Shown here: in pieces, positions 10,241 through 19,929 of the stretch | Position numbering within the stretch: position 1 is the stretch's first letter | Layout of the letters: the number at the start of each line of letters is the position of its first letter | DNA from: Mycolicibacterium sp. BiH015 | GTDB taxonomy: Bacteria > Actinomycetota > Actinomycetes > Mycobacteriales > Mycobacteriaceae | DNA: 64,000 nucleotides | Assembly (NCBI RefSeq): GCF_027706845.1 | Contig: NZ_JAQGCZ010000005.1 | Span: forward strand, 186,001-250,000 | Direction: 5' to 3' | Position numbers and translations under genes: made by a program | The notes under the pieces: model-generated | Seen by the model: only the letters and a program-made list of their open reading frames with translations | What the model was told of the DNA's origin: nothing | The model's database searches: none

Positions 10241-11599
10241 TCAGCGCAGTTTCCTGCCTCGCACGAACACCGACGCGACTGCTGCTTCCCGCATCCCGGT
10301 GAGCAGCGTGAACAGCAGGGCTGCGGTGTCCACGGGGTCGATGCGCGCGAGCGTCTCGGCGAGCACCTCCTGCTGCCCGGGGTCGATGACCACGAAATCT
10401 GCTTCCTTGCCGACGTCCAGATTCCCGATCCGATCGTCCAGCGCCAAGGCGCGGGCTCCGGCAATCGTCGCTGTATAAAGCAGCTCCGCACCGTTCAGCG
10501 ACACCGCGGCCCCGGCAGGCTCGCTGATGTGGACCTTGAAGCAGTCGTTGAGCACCCTGGGTATCAGCCACTCGTCGCCTGCCGCCACATCGGTGCCCAG
10601 AGCGACGTTGACGCCGCTGGACACCGTCCGGCTCCACGGCATCGTTCCGGAACCGAGAAACAACTGCGACGTCGGGCAGTGGGCGATCGACGTGCCGGTC
10701 TCGGCCATCCGGGCGAGCTCGTCGTCGGTGCTGTGCACGGCGTGCGCCAGGACGCTGCGCGGGCCGAGCAGTGTGCGACCCTGCACGCCCGATCCCGGCC
10801 CGAACCTGCCGTCGTAGGTGTCGAGGTAGCTGTCGACGTCGTACATCGACCGGACCGCCGCGATCTCGTCGACGTTCTCCGAGACGTGGGTGTGGAAGTA
10901 GACCCCGGAACCGCGCACCCCGTCGTACAGCTCCCCCAGGGCCGACAGCGTGCGCCGCGTGACCGACAGCGCGAAACGCGGTACCACCGCAGCGTGGAGC
11001 AAGGCCGTCTCGGGGTCGCCGGTATCAGCGGCGTGCCAGCGTCTGATCTCCGACCCGACAAGCTCGAGGGCCGCGGACTCGGTCGTGGTCAGCGATCGAG
11101 CCGAGTCGGGGCCGACGGTCTGGATTCCCCGGCCCGAGATGGTCCGCAGCCCAGCGCTCAAGGACTCTTCGAACAAGGCGTTCTGGGCATCGGGGAATGC
11201 CGACCCGAAAACCAGAGCCGTGGTTGTGCCCACGCTGATCCGGCGGGAACAGAAGTCGCGGGCCACCTTTCGCGCGAGGTGCGGATCAGCAAGGGCGGAT
11301 TCGGCGGGAAAGATGCACCGCTCGAGCCAGTTCAGAAGCTGGCCGCCGCCAAAGGCGTTGGCACAGTAGGTCTGTGGGAAGTGTATGTGCGTATCGATGA
11401 ATCCCGGCAGCAGGAATCCGGGCCGCACGTCGACGACATCGGCCGCAGCCGGCAGCGCGGAGAATTCTCCGCTGTAGGAGATGCGGCCGGCGTCGTCGAC
11501 CGCGATCGCCCCATCCGGCACTCCGACGAGGTGCCGTGGTGCGTCGGGCAACGTCGGATTCCCTGTGAGGTGCACCAGATGACCGCGGTACACCGTCAT
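10241..11599 (-). CDS. guaD: Guanine deaminase
   Basis: Zinc amidohydrolase (452 aa) converting guanine to xanthine plus ammonia, the entry step of the purine-catabolic cluster. The metal and substrate motifs of the family are present: GFIDTHIHFPQ (two metal His), the substrate-side loop ANAFGGGQLLNWLERCIFPAE, HTHVSEN, SVLAHAVHS, SIAHCPTSQLFL and the GTDVAAGD metal Asp. Length fits. It starts at ATG 11599, 6 bases after a GATAAT hexamer on the minus strand (11606-11611), so it is probably leaderless. It is divergent from the permease gene and its product is the substrate of the xanthine dehydrogenase encoded at the other end of the cluster. Confidence 0.93.
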   Translation of the reverse strand: MTVYRGHLVHLTGNPTLPDAPRHLVGVPDGAIAVDDAGRISYSGEFSALPAAADVVDVRPGFLLPGFIDTHIHFPQTYCANAFGGGQLLNWLERCIFPAESALADPHLARKVARDFCSRRISVGTTTALVFGSAFPDAQNALFEESLSAGLRTISGRGIQTVGPDSARSLTTTESAALELVGSEIRRWHAADTGDPETALLHAAVVPRFALSVTRRTLSALGELYDGVRGSGVYFHTHVSENVDEIAAVRSMYDVDSYLDTYDGRFGPGSGVQGRTLLGPRSVLAHAVHSTDDELARMAETGTSIAHCPTSQLFLGSGTMPWSRTVSSGVNVALGTDVAAGDEWLIPRVLNDCFKVHISEPAGAAVSLNGAELLYTATIAGARALALDDRIGNLDVGKEADFVVIDPGQQEVLAETLARIDPVDTAALLFTLLTGMREAAVASVFVRGRKLR

Positions 11600-11605
11600 C
11601 GACCA

Positions 11606-11638
11606 ATTATCGACGCCGCGAACATCTTTCGCATGTCG
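11606..11638 (-). promoter_or_regulatory. guaD promoter and possible operator
   Basis: GATAAT at 11606-11611 (read on the minus strand) lies 6 bases before the guaD ATG. Just upstream an imperfect inverted repeat (11619-11638, arms CGAACAT and ATGTCG) sits between the divergent guaD and permease genes and could bind a purine-responsive regulator. Speculative. Confidence 0.35.
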
Positions 11639-11732
11639 AGCAAGCGCCGCACGGATGCCGGACAGTACCCGCCCATTACCGACCCCGACCTCTCAAGGTG
11701 CGAAGACCGCCGATCTGCCTGATTCTGAGACG

Positions 11733-13637
11733 ATGACGGCACCCTCCGCGACATCTCGGGCCACGCGCAAGCACCCCGTCGACGAGGTACTTGCCGTGCC
11801 CAAGCTCGCCACCTACGGGTTTCAGCACGTGGTCGCCTTCTATGCGGGCGCGGTGCTGGTGCCGATCATCATCGCCGGCGCCGTCGGGCTCTCCGAGGAC
11901 GAACTGGTCAAGCTCATCACCGCGGACCTGTTCACCTGCGGCATCGCATCGATAATCCAGGCGGTCGGGTTCTGGAAGGTCGGTGTGCGACTGCCCCTGC
12001 TGCAGGGGGTCACGTTCGCAGGAGTCGCGCCCATCATCGCGATCGCGATGGCCCATGGCGGCGCATCGGCAGGCATGCTCTACGTGTACGGCGCGGTGAT
12101 CGTGGCCGGCATCTTCACCTTCCTGATCGCACCCATCTTCATCAAGCTGCTGAAGTTCTTCCCCCCGGTGGTCACCGGTTCGCTGATCACGATCATCGGG
12201 CTCGCGCTGGTTCCCATCGGCGCGATGGACGCCGTGACCAACCCGAACACCCACGAGCCGGACCCGACGAACATCCGCTGGTTTCTCTACGCACTGGGGA
12301 CCATTGCCGTGATCGTCGCGATCCAGCGCCTCTTCCGCGGGTTCATCGCCACCATCGCCGTGTTGCTCGGCCTGGTCGTCGGATGTGCTGTGGCTTATGC
12401 GTTGGGTGACATGAACTTCGACCGCGTCGGCGAGGCGGCGGCGTTCGGCTTCACCCCGCCGTTCCTGTTCGGCATGCCCAAGTTCGACTTCGTGGCGTGC
12501 CTGACCATGATCATCGTGATGCTGATCATCGCGGTGGAATCCACCGGTTCCACCATCGCCACCGGTGAGATCGTCGGCAAGCGCATCAAACCCTCCGATA
12601 TCGGCAACGTGCTGCGGGCCGACGGCGTGGCCACCACCATCGGCGGCATCTTCAACTCGTTCCCCTACACCGCGTTCTCCGAGAACGTCGGCCTGGTACG
12701 CCTCACCGGCGTCAAGAGCCGCTGGGTGGTGGCCGCAGCCGGCGTGTTCATGATCGTGCTCGGGTTCCTCCCCAAGGTCGCGGCGGTCGTCGCGTCCATT
12801 CCCAACCCGGTACTGGGTGGTGCGGCCCTGACGTTGTTCGCCACCGTCGCGGTCGTCGGAATCCAGACCCTCGGCAAGGTCGACTTCACCGACCACCGCA
12901 ACCTGATCATCGTCACCACCAGCTTGGCGCTGGCGTTGTGGGTCACGGCCTATCCGGACATCGCTCAAGCGATGCCCACCGGACTGGATCTGATCTTCGG
13001 CTCGGGCATCAGCATCGGCGCGGTCAGCGCCATCCTGCTCAACATCGTGTTCTTCCACACCGGCGGTCTCGGCGCCCGCGTCGCCGGCGGCGGCTCGATC
13101 ACCCTGGACGAGGTGAACACGATGACCAAGGAGCGGTTCACCGAGGTGTTCGGTCACGTCGTCCAAGGGGTGCCGTGGGCCATCGAACGCGCCTACGACC
13201 AGCGGCCCTTCGCTGACACCAAGGCCCTGCGCGAAGCGTTCCAGGACGCGGTGCTGACCGGGTCGTCGGAGGAGCAGATGGAACTGCTCAACGCCTTCCA
13301 CGATCTCGGGGCGGAGGACGAGACGGGACAGATGCTGGCCGCCGACCATGTCGCGCTGTCCAATCTGGACGAGGCCGACCACAATGACGTGGTGCAGATG
13401 GCCGCCGCATATCGCGAGCACTTCGGGTTCCCGTTGATCATCTGTGCCCGCGAAACCGAGCACTTCGACCGCGTGCTCAAGAACGGCTGGTCACGCATGG
13501 ACAACTCGCCGGCAGCCGAGCGTGCCTTCGCACTCATCGAGGTGGAGAAGATCGCCAACTACCGCTTCAGTGATCTGGTCGCCGACGCCAATCCCATTGC
13601 CGCGGCGCGGTTCAGCCGCCTCAACGAACTCCAGTAG
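11733..13637 (+). CDS. Purine (xanthine/urate) permease fused to an OHCU-decarboxylase-like domain
   Basis: 634-residue fusion. Residues about 25-450 form an NCS2-family nucleobase transporter with about 14 membrane segments. The hallmark NCS2 region is ESTGSTIATGEIVG, followed by FNSFPYTAFSENVGLV. About 470-630 is an OHCU-decarboxylase (UraD) fold shown by HFGFPLIICARE, MDNSPAAERAFALIEVEKIANYRFSDLV and LLNAFHDLG. In active UraD enzymes the last motif reads A-H-P-D-L; here the His is shifted one place (A-F-H-D-L), so catalysis is doubtful and the domain may instead sense or bind intermediates. ATG 11733 is preferred; an in-frame ATG at 11655 would add 26 residues. The stop directly abuts uraD. 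Import of xanthine or urate is inferred from context. Confidence 0.85.
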   Translation: MTAPSATSRATRKHPVDEVLAVPKLATYGFQHVVAFYAGAVLVPIIIAGAVGLSEDELVKLITADLFTCGIASIIQAVGFWKVGVRLPLLQGVTFAGVAPIIAIAMAHGGASAGMLYVYGAVIVAGIFTFLIAPIFIKLLKFFPPVVTGSLITIIGLALVPIGAMDAVTNPNTHEPDPTNIRWFLYALGTIAVIVAIQRLFRGFIATIAVLLGLVVGCAVAYALGDMNFDRVGEAAAFGFTPPFLFGMPKFDFVACLTMIIVMLIIAVESTGSTIATGEIVGKRIKPSDIGNVLRADGVATTIGGIFNSFPYTAFSENVGLVRLTGVKSRWVVAAAGVFMIVLGFLPKVAAVVASIPNPVLGGAALTLFATVAVVGIQTLGKVDFTDHRNLIIVTTSLALALWVTAYPDIAQAMPTGLDLIFGSGISIGAVSAILLNIVFFHTGGLGARVAGGGSITLDEVNTMTKERFTEVFGHVVQGVPWAIERAYDQRPFADTKALREAFQDAVLTGSSEEQMELLNAFHDLGAEDETGQMLAADHVALSNLDEADHNDVVQMAAAYREHFGFPLIICARETEHFDRVLKNGWSRMDNSPAAERAFALIEVEKIANYRFSDLVADANPIAAARFSRLNELQ

Positions 13638-14156
13638 ATGGCCGCCGGCGCACCCCTGGGCATCGACGGATTCAACCGGCTTTCGGAACGTCAGCGGATG
13701 CACGCACTCTACGACGTCTGCTCCTCCCCCATCTGGGCACGCCGAGTGCTGGCCGGCGGGCCCTTCCGCGACGACGACGCCCTGCTCGACCGTGCCGATC
13801 GGGTGCTGGCCGAGCTGCCCGACGCCGAACTCGACGCCGCACTCGACGGGCACCCCCGGATAGGTGCGACGGTGTCGGCGAAACACCGACCATCCTCGGC
13901 ACGCGAACAAGCCGGCGTCGTCGACGCCGACGAGGCGGTCAAAGCCGAACTCGCCGAGAAGAATCGGCTTTACGAGGACCGCTTCGGCTATGTGTACCTG
14001 GTGTTCGCCAGCGGGCGCACCGCAGAGGAACTGCTCGCCATCCTCGACGAGCGACTGGGCAACGACCCGGAGACAGAACGGCGGGTGATGAGGGCCGAAC
14101 TGGCGAAGATCAACCGGCTGCGGCTGCACCGGCTGCTGACGAAGGAGACCGTGTGA
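13638..14156 (+). CDS. uraD: OHCU decarboxylase
   Basis: 2-oxo-4-hydroxy-4-carboxy-5-ureidoimidazoline decarboxylase (172 aa), giving stereospecific (S)-allantoin at the end of urate oxidation. The catalytic His lies in DGHPRIG (H72); the SAREQAGV substrate loop, the YEDRFGYVYLVFASG strand-helix and ELAKINRLRLHRLL match the bacterial family. ATG follows the permease stop with no gap, and the 3' end overlaps uraH by 4 bases (GTGA), indicating a tightly coupled operon. This is the intact decarboxylase, in contrast to the domain fused to the permease. Confidence 0.93.
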   Translation: MAAGAPLGIDGFNRLSERQRMHALYDVCSSPIWARRVLAGGPFRDDDALLDRADRVLAELPDAELDAALDGHPRIGATVSAKHRPSSAREQAGVVDADEAVKAELAEKNRLYEDRFGYVYLVFASGRTAEELLAILDERLGNDPETERRVMRAELAKINRLRLHRLLTKETV

Positions 14157-14488
14157 GCGCGTCAGCCAACAGTGTCAGCACCCACGTCCTCGACGCGGCG
14201 GCCGGCACGCCGGCGGCCGGTGTGAACGTGACGCTGTTCGCTGCGTCGGGCGTGGAGTTGGCGCGTGCCCGCACCGACGGCGACGGCCGGGTCGCACAGC
14301 TGGCGGCCGACCTCGAGCCCGGGATCCACCGGCTGCGGTTCGACACCGCCGAGTACTTCGCCGGCCTGGGGGTTCCTGCGTTCTACCCCGAGGTGGTGGT
14401 CGCCTTCGACCTGGGGGTGCGGGGCGGACACCATCACATCCCGCTGTTGCTGTCGCCGTTCGCCTACTCGACGTATCGCGGGAGTTGA
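14153..14488 (+). CDS. uraH: 5-hydroxyisourate hydrolase (transthyretin-like)
   Basis: 111-residue enzyme hydrolysing 5-hydroxyisourate, the product of urate hydroxylation, to OHCU. It has the N-terminal STHVLD box with the catalytic His, the internal RFDTAEYF and FYPEVVV strands, and the C-terminal YRGS signature that distinguishes these enzymes from transthyretin. The GTG start overlaps the uraD stop. It acts between the urate hydroxylase encoded next and UraD. Confidence 0.95.
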   Translation: MSASANSVSTHVLDAAAGTPAAGVNVTLFAASGVELARARTDGDGRVAQLAADLEPGIHRLRFDTAEYFAGLGVPAFYPEVVVAFDLGVRGGHHHIPLLLSPFAYSTYRGS

Positions 14489-14490
14489 GC

Positions 14491-15657
14491 ATGGACGTAG
14501 TCATCATCGGCGCCGGGATGGGTGGCATGGCGGCGGCGCTCGCGCTCGAGCAGGTCGGCGTGACCACTCGCGTCTATGAACGCGTCACCGAGAACAAGCC
14601 CGTCGGCGCTGCCATCTCGGTGTGGTCGAACGGGGTGAAGTGCCTCAACTATCTCGGTCTGTCGGAGCAGACCCGGCTGCTGGGCGGCATCGTCGACTCG
14701 ATGAGCTACGTCGATGGTCACACCGGCGAGACGATGTGCCGGTTCTCGATGCAACCGCTCATCGACCAGGTCGGTCAGCGGCCCTACCCCATCGCTCGCG
14801 CGGATCTCCAGCGCATGCTGATGGACGCCTACGGCATGGACCGAATCCACTTCGGACACACCATGGTCGCCGTCGAGGACGGGCCCGACCTCGCGACCGC
14901 GACCTTCGCCGACGGTTCGACCGTCTCGGCCGACATGATCATCGGTGCCGACGGCGCCAGCTCGATCACCCGGGAGTACGTCCTCGGCGGACCGGTGTCA
15001 CGCCGCTACGCCGGGTACGTCAACTACAACGGACTGGTCGCGACGAACGACGCGATCGGCCCCGCCACCGAATGGACGACCTACGTGGCTGACGGCCAAC
15101 GGGTTTCGGTGATGCCGGTGGCCGGCGATCGGTTCTATTTCTTCTTCGACGTCGTCGAAGCCCAGGGTCTCGCCTACGACCGGACCGCGGCGCGCGCCGT
15201 ACTACGGCACCACTTCGCGGACTGGGCGCCTGGGGTGCACGCGCTCATCGACGCGCTGGACCCCGCCGCCACCAACCGTGTCGAGATTCTGGACCTGGAT
15301 CCCTTCGACACCTGGGTGAAGGGCCGCGTGGCCGTCCTGGGCGACGCCGCACACAACACCACCCCCGACATCGGTCAGGGCGGCTGCTCGGCGATGGAGG
15401 ACGCGATCGCGCTGCAGTGGGCGGTCCGCGACCATCCCGGCGACGTCCACACCGCGCTGCAGACATATCAGCTGGCGCGCGCGGAACGGGCCGCAGAGCT
15501 GGTGCTGCGGGCCCGCAAGCGCTGCGACGTCACCCATGGCAAGGACCCCGAGGTCACCGCACGCTGGTATGCCGAACTGCGGGAAGAGGACGGCAGCAAC
15601 ATCATTCGGGGAATTGTCGGCAACATCATGGGCGGGCCGGTGACCCCGGTCGAGTGA
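14491..15657 (+). CDS. hpxO: FAD-dependent urate hydroxylase
   Basis: Flavoprotein monooxygenase (388 aa) of the HpxO type that converts urate to 5-hydroxyisourate with NADH and O2, replacing cofactor-free uricase. The FAD-binding GAGMGGMAAALALEQ is at residues 7-21, the family DG-type motif is IIGADGASSITREYVL, and the second FAD motif is VLGDAAHNTTPDIGQGG. GAAISVWSNGVKCLNYLGL is shared with HpxO enzymes. ATG 14491 lies 2 bases after the uraH stop with a GGGAG ribosome site; an upstream TTG is less plausible. Urate specificity rests on sequence likeness plus the surrounding uraH and uraD genes. Confidence 0.9.
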   Translation: MDVVIIGAGMGGMAAALALEQVGVTTRVYERVTENKPVGAAISVWSNGVKCLNYLGLSEQTRLLGGIVDSMSYVDGHTGETMCRFSMQPLIDQVGQRPYPIARADLQRMLMDAYGMDRIHFGHTMVAVEDGPDLATATFADGSTVSADMIIGADGASSITREYVLGGPVSRRYAGYVNYNGLVATNDAIGPATEWTTYVADGQRVSVMPVAGDRFYFFFDVVEAQGLAYDRTAARAVLRHHFADWAPGVHALIDALDPAATNRVEILDLDPFDTWVKGRVAVLGDAAHNTTPDIGQGGCSAMEDAIALQWAVRDHPGDVHTALQTYQLARAERAAELVLRARKRCDVTHGKDPEVTARWYAELREEDGSNIIRGIVGNIMGGPVTPVE

Positions 15658-15661
15658 CACC

Positions 15662-16495
15662 ATGGACCTGAACACAGTCGAGACGCTCACCGTCGCCACG
15701 CGGCGAGACGAGGTCTGGCCGTTGGCCCCCGGCGACGCCGTGCTGGCCGGCGGGACGTGGCTGTTCTCCGAACCGCAACCCGACGTGAGACGGCTGGTGG
15801 ACATCACCCGCCTCGGCTGGAAAGCGGTCGAAATCACCACTGGCGGTGTGGAATTGGCTGCCACCTGCACACTGGCGGAGGTCTCTGACGCCGCCCGCCT
15901 GCTGCACGTCGCGCAGCCGGGGTGGGCCGCCGCCCCGCTGCTGCACCGGTGCTGCACCGCCCTGCTCGCATCCACCAAGATCTGGCAGACCGCCACCGTC
16001 GGCGGCAACATCTGTCTGTCCTTCCCGGCCGGATCCATGATCTCGCTGGCCACTGCGCTCGACGGTGAGCTCACGATCTGGCGTGCCGACGGGTCGGACT
16101 ACCGCATCGCCGTGGAACAGTTCGTGACGGGAGCCTCGGCCAACCGACTCGGCCCCGGCGAAGTGATCCGGTCGGTGTGGTTGCCCGCGTCGGCGCTGCG
16201 AGCGGCCACCGCGATCCGTACGCTCGCCCCGTCCCCGCTGGGACGTTCCGGCGTCGTCGTCATCGGTCGCCGCGACACGTCCTCCGAAGGTGGTGGTTTC
16301 GTGCTGTCCGTGACGGCGGCGACCGTGCGGCCCTTCGTGTTTCGTTTCGCCGGCGTCCCCTCGGACCACGAATTGCGCAGCGCCCACGCCACCATCCCCG
16401 ACCACGCGTGGACCGTGGACGCGCACGGCGACCCCGACTGGCGCGCGGCGATGACGCTCGTGCTGGCGCGCCAGGTGCTCCAGGAGTTGCAGTGA
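15662..16495 (+). CDS. Xanthine dehydrogenase, FAD-binding subunit
   Basis: 277-residue FAD subunit of a molybdenum hydroxylase (CoxM/XdhB-like fold). The first FAD motif reads [13 protein letters not shown] (usual form AGGTDL), and the second reads [17 protein letters not shown] (usual form ATxGGNL). It is preceded 4 bases upstream by the urate hydroxylase stop and overlaps the next gene by 4 bases (GTGA). It would pass electrons from the iron-sulfur centres of the next protein to NAD+ or another acceptor. Substrate assignment to xanthine comes from the cluster. Confidence 0.85.
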   Translation: MDLNTVETLTVATRRDEVWPLAPGDAVLAGGTWLFSEPQPDVRRLVDITRLGWKAVEITTGGVELAATCTLAEVSDAARLLHVAQPGWAAAPLLHRCCTALLASTKIWQTATVGGNICLSFPAGSMISLATALDGELTIWRADGSDYRIAVEQFVTGASANRLGPGEVIRSVWLPASALRAATAIRTLAPSPLGRSGVVVIGRRDTSSEGGGFVLSVTAATVRPFVFRFAGVPSDHELRSAHATIPDHAWTVDAHGDPDWRAAMTLVLARQVLQELQ

Positions 16496-19176
16496 GCATG
16501 CGAATCAATGGCGAGCCGGTCGCCGCGGATCCGGCGCCAGGACAGTGCCTGCGGACGTTTCTGCGTGAACAGGGCCGATTCGAGGTGAAGAAGGGCTGCG
16601 ACGCCGGGGACTGCGGAGCCTGCTCGGTGCTGCTCGACGGTGTCGCGGTGCACTCGTGCATCGTCCCGGCCTACCGCGCCGACGGCCGGGAGGTGACCAC
16701 GGTCGCCGGCCTGGGGAATCCAGAGGATCTTCACCCCCTCCAGCGCAGCTTCGCCGAGGCGGCCGGCTTCCAGTGCGGCTTCTGCACAGCCGGGATGATC
16801 ACGACGGCGTCCGCTCTGTCGGACGAGCAGCGGGCCGATCTTCGGCAAGCGCTCAAGGGAAACCTGTGCCGCTGCACGGGGTACCGCGCCATCACCGACG
16901 CCCTCGCGGGTCGCGTCAATGTCGAGAAGTCAGGTGGCGTGGGCCGATCGGTGGGGGCACCGGCCGCGACGGAGATCGTGACGGGCACCGCGCAGTACAC
17001 CATGGACTTCACACCCCCGGGACTCCTGCATCTGGCGGTGGTCAAAAGTCCTGTGGCACATGCCCGTATCACCGCCATCGACACGTCGGCCGCCGAGTCC
17101 ATCGACGGTGTGCACCTGGTGCTGACACACCGCGACAGCCCGGCCGTGGCATTCAGCACCGCGCGCCATGAGAACCGCCACGACGACCCCGACGACACCG
17201 TGGTGCTCGACGACACCGTGCGCTTCGTGGGACAGCGCGTCGCGGCGGTGGTCGCAGACAGCCCGGCGCTCGCCGAACGGGCATGCCGCGCGATAGTCGT
17301 GACCTACGACGAGCTGCCCGCGGTGTTCGACCCGGAAGAGGCCTGCCGGCCAGGCGCCCCGCTGCTGCACGCCGACAAGGGTGCCGACACCCGCATCGCC
17401 GATGCCGCCCGCAATCTCGTCGCCGAGGTGTCCGGCGGCGTCGGCTCGGTCGCCGACGGGGTGGCCGCGGCGGCGGCTTCCGGTGGGGCCGTGGTGCAGG
17501 AGCGCTACACCACCCACCGCGTGCAGCATGCGCATCTGGAGACGCACGGGTGCACCGGGTGGCGCGACGAGGACGGCCGTCTCGTGCTGCGGACCAGCTC
17601 GCAGGTGCCGTTCCTGGTACGCGACGAGTTGTGCCATGTGTTCGGACTCGACCGCGACGACGTGCGGGTGTTCGCCAGCCGGGTGGGCGGCGGCTTCGGC
17701 GCCAAGCAGGAGATGCTCACCGAAGATCTGGTGACGCTGGCCGTGCTGCGGCTCGGCCGCCCTGTGCGTTACGAATTCACCCGTTCCGATCAGTTCACGA
17801 TGGCGCCGTGCCGGCACCCGTTCCGGATCGACGTGACCGCCGCCGCGAACGGCGACGGTGTGCTCACCGCCCTCGGGGTCGACGTGCTCGTCGACGCGGG
17901 CGCGTACGGCAACCACAGCACGGGGGTGATGTTCCACGGCTGCGGGGAGTCGGTGTCGCTGTACCGGTGTGCCAACAAGAGGGTCGAGGCCCGCGCGGTG
18001 TACACCAACAACCTGCCGTCGGGGGCGTTCCGCGGTTACGGGCTCAGCCAGATGATCTTCGCCGTCGAATCCGCCCTCGACGAGCTCGCGCTGCGGTTGG
18101 GTATCGACGCGTTCGAGTTGCGCCGTCGCAACGTCGTGGTGCCTGGTGACAGCTTCGTCGACGCACACGTCGCCGACGACGATCTGACGTTCGGCAGCTA
18201 CGGGCTTGACCAGTGCCTGGATCTGGTGCAGGCAGCTCTGCGGGATGGCAGGGACGACGTGCCCCGCGGATGGGTGGTAGGTGACGGGATGGCCGCGGCG
18301 ATGATCGCGACCATCCCGCCGCGGGGTCACCTGGCAGAAGCAACGGTGACCGTCTCCGCCGGCGGCGACTACGTGCTGTCGGTGGGCACGGCCGAGTTCG
18401 GCAACGGCACGACGACAGTGCACACTCAGCTGGCGGCCTCGACGCTCAATACCACGCCGGACCGCATCAGGATTCGCCAATCGGATACGGAGACAACGGG
18501 ATACGACACCGGCGCCTTCGGTTCGGCGGGCACGGTCGTGGCGGGTCGCGCGGTGCTGGCGGCGTGCAGATCGTTGCGGTCGGCGATGGTCGACGCGGTC
18601 GCGGAGCGCACCGGCATCGCGCCGAGCCGGTGCGCGGTGACCCCCTACGGGGTGGCTGCAGGTGAACGACTCATCGACTTCGCCGAGCTGCCGCCCGGGT
18701 TGACGGGACACGGCCGGCACGACGGGACACCGCGCTCGGTGGCGTTCAACGTGCAGGGTTTCCGGGTGGCGGTCAACACCGAGACGGGCGAGGTACGCAT
18801 CCTGAGGTCGGTGCAGGCGGCCGATGCCGGGGCGGTGATGAATCCCGAGCAGTGCCGCGGCCAGGTCGAGGGTGGCGTCGCGCAGGCGATCGGTGCGGCA
18901 CTGTACGAACAGGTGCTGATCGGACCAACGGGCGATGTACTGACCGCCGACTTCAGGAACTACCACATCCCCCAGCTCGCCGATCTCCCGGTCACCGAGG
19001 TCAGATTCGCCGACACCTACGACCAACTCGGGCCGATGGGCGCCAAGTCGATGAGTGAGTCGCCCTACAATCCGGTTGCTCCCGCGCTGGCCAACGCGAT
19101 CGCCAGGGCGTGCGGCGCCCGGATACGCGACCTGCCGATGACACCCGCCAAGGTATGGCGGACCCTGCAGCGCTAG
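16492..19176 (+). CDS. Xanthine dehydrogenase, iron-sulfur and molybdenum domains fused
   Basis: 894-residue molybdenum hydroxylase. Residues 1-145 form the small subunit: plant-ferredoxin 2Fe-2S Cys at C36, C41, C44 and C56 and the second centre at C95, C98, C126 and C128. About 150-890 is the molybdopterin subunit with [10 protein letters not shown], the [10 protein letters not shown] loop, and the C-terminal [13 protein letters not shown] loop whose Glu (E856) aligns with the catalytic base of xanthine dehydrogenases. With the upstream FAD subunit it makes a complete hypoxanthine/xanthine to urate enzyme. Most relatives have FAD fused to FeS, or three separate subunits; FeS fused directly to the Mo domain is less usual. 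No XdhC-type maturation gene is in the window. Its stop overlaps the convergent yqgE stop. Confidence 0.88.
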   Translation: MSMRINGEPVAADPAPGQCLRTFLREQGRFEVKKGCDAGDCGACSVLLDGVAVHSCIVPAYRADGREVTTVAGLGNPEDLHPLQRSFAEAAGFQCGFCTAGMITTASALSDEQRADLRQALKGNLCRCTGYRAITDALAGRVNVEKSGGVGRSVGAPAATEIVTGTAQYTMDFTPPGLLHLAVVKSPVAHARITAIDTSAAESIDGVHLVLTHRDSPAVAFSTARHENRHDDPDDTVVLDDTVRFVGQRVAAVVADSPALAERACRAIVVTYDELPAVFDPEEACRPGAPLLHADKGADTRIADAARNLVAEVSGGVGSVADGVAAAAASGGAVVQERYTTHRVQHAHLETHGCTGWRDEDGRLVLRTSSQVPFLVRDELCHVFGLDRDDVRVFASRVGGGFGAKQEMLTEDLVTLAVLRLGRPVRYEFTRSDQFTMAPCRHPFRIDVTAAANGDGVLTALGVDVLVDAGAYGNHSTGVMFHGCGESVSLYRCANKRVEARAVYTNNLPSGAFRGYGLSQMIFAVESALDELALRLGIDAFELRRRNVVVPGDSFVDAHVADDDLTFGSYGLDQCLDLVQAALRDGRDDVPRGWVVGDGMAAAMIATIPPRGHLAEATVTVSAGGDYVLSVGTAEFGNGTTTVHTQLAASTLNTTPDRIRIRQSDTETTGYDTGAFGSAGTVVAGRAVLAACRSLRSAMVDAVAERTGIAPSRCAVTPYGVAAGERLIDFAELPPGLTGHGRHDGTPRSVAFNVQGFRVAVNTETGEVRILRSVQAADAGAVMNPEQCRGQVEGGVAQAIGAALYEQVLIGPTGDVLTADFRNYHIPQLADLPVTEVRFADTYDQLGPMGAKSMSESPYNPVAPALANAIARACGARIRDLPMTPAKVWRTLQR

Positions 19177-19787
19177 TTGCGGCTGAGGTCGATCGGGTGG
19201 GTGGCCAAGAGCGACAACGGCATCGGCTGCCGCCGCAGGATCCTGGCCCACAGATCCACCCGGGGCTCCACCAGGACGTCAGAGGGCAACGCGGACAACA
19301 CGATCCAATCGTCCCGCTCGATCTCACCCTCGAGCTGACCGATGGTCCAGCCGGAGTACCCGGCGAAGATGCGCACCCCTTCGACCAACGGCGCCAGCGA
19401 GTCGGGTTCGGCGTCGAGGTCCACCATCACCACGCGGCCCTGCACATGGCGTAAGCCCCTCACACCGGACGGGTCGGCCCCGGCCCGCAGCGTCGCCAGA
19501 CACAGCGCGGCGTCGCGCTTCACCGGGCCGCCGATGAACATCGTCTTCGGTTTCGTCGCCAGCTTCGCCCACTGCGGCAGCACGTTGTAGACGGCCGTCT
19601 CACTCGGCCGGTTCAGGACGACGCCCAGCGTCCCACCGTCGTTGTGCTCGACCACGTAGATGACACTGCGGCGGAAAGTGGGTTCCAACAGGTCGGTATT
19701 GGCCAGAAGCAACGTGCCGGCACGCACCCGGGGAGCGATGGGCGCGGCTCTGTCCTGATAATCCTCGGGATCGTCTGGCTGCGCCAT
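19173..19787 (-). CDS. YqgE/AlgH-family protein (UPF0301, Rv0038-like)
   Basis: 204-residue cytoplasmic protein of the YqgE/AlgH family. It shows the family segments [36 protein letters not shown] and [13 protein letters not shown]. The function is not settled; despite the old AlgH name there is no DNA-binding domain. It is the counterpart of Rv0038, on the opposite strand from the neighbouring MFS gene as in M. tuberculosis. It lies at the boundary of the inserted purine cluster, with stops of the two genes interlocked over 4 bases. Confidence 0.9.
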   Translation of the reverse strand: MAQPDDPEDYQDRAAPIAPRVRAGTLLLANTDLLEPTFRRSVIYVVEHNDGGTLGVVLNRPSETAVYNVLPQWAKLATKPKTMFIGGPVKRDAALCLATLRAGADPSGVRGLRHVQGRVVMVDLDAEPDSLAPLVEGVRIFAGYSGWTIGQLEGEIERDDWIVLSALPSDVLVEPRVDLWARILRRQPMPLSLLATHPIDLSRN

Positions 19788-19929
19788 CCGACCATCATGT
19801 CACCACGGGCAGCATGATCGTGCCGAACAAGCGGGGCCCAACCCGATATTTGTACTGTGGTTCGCGTCGCGACGGCGCCGTGTCGAGCGTGCGCGCGACG
19901 AGCCCCCGCCCCACTCTCGCCAACAGGAC

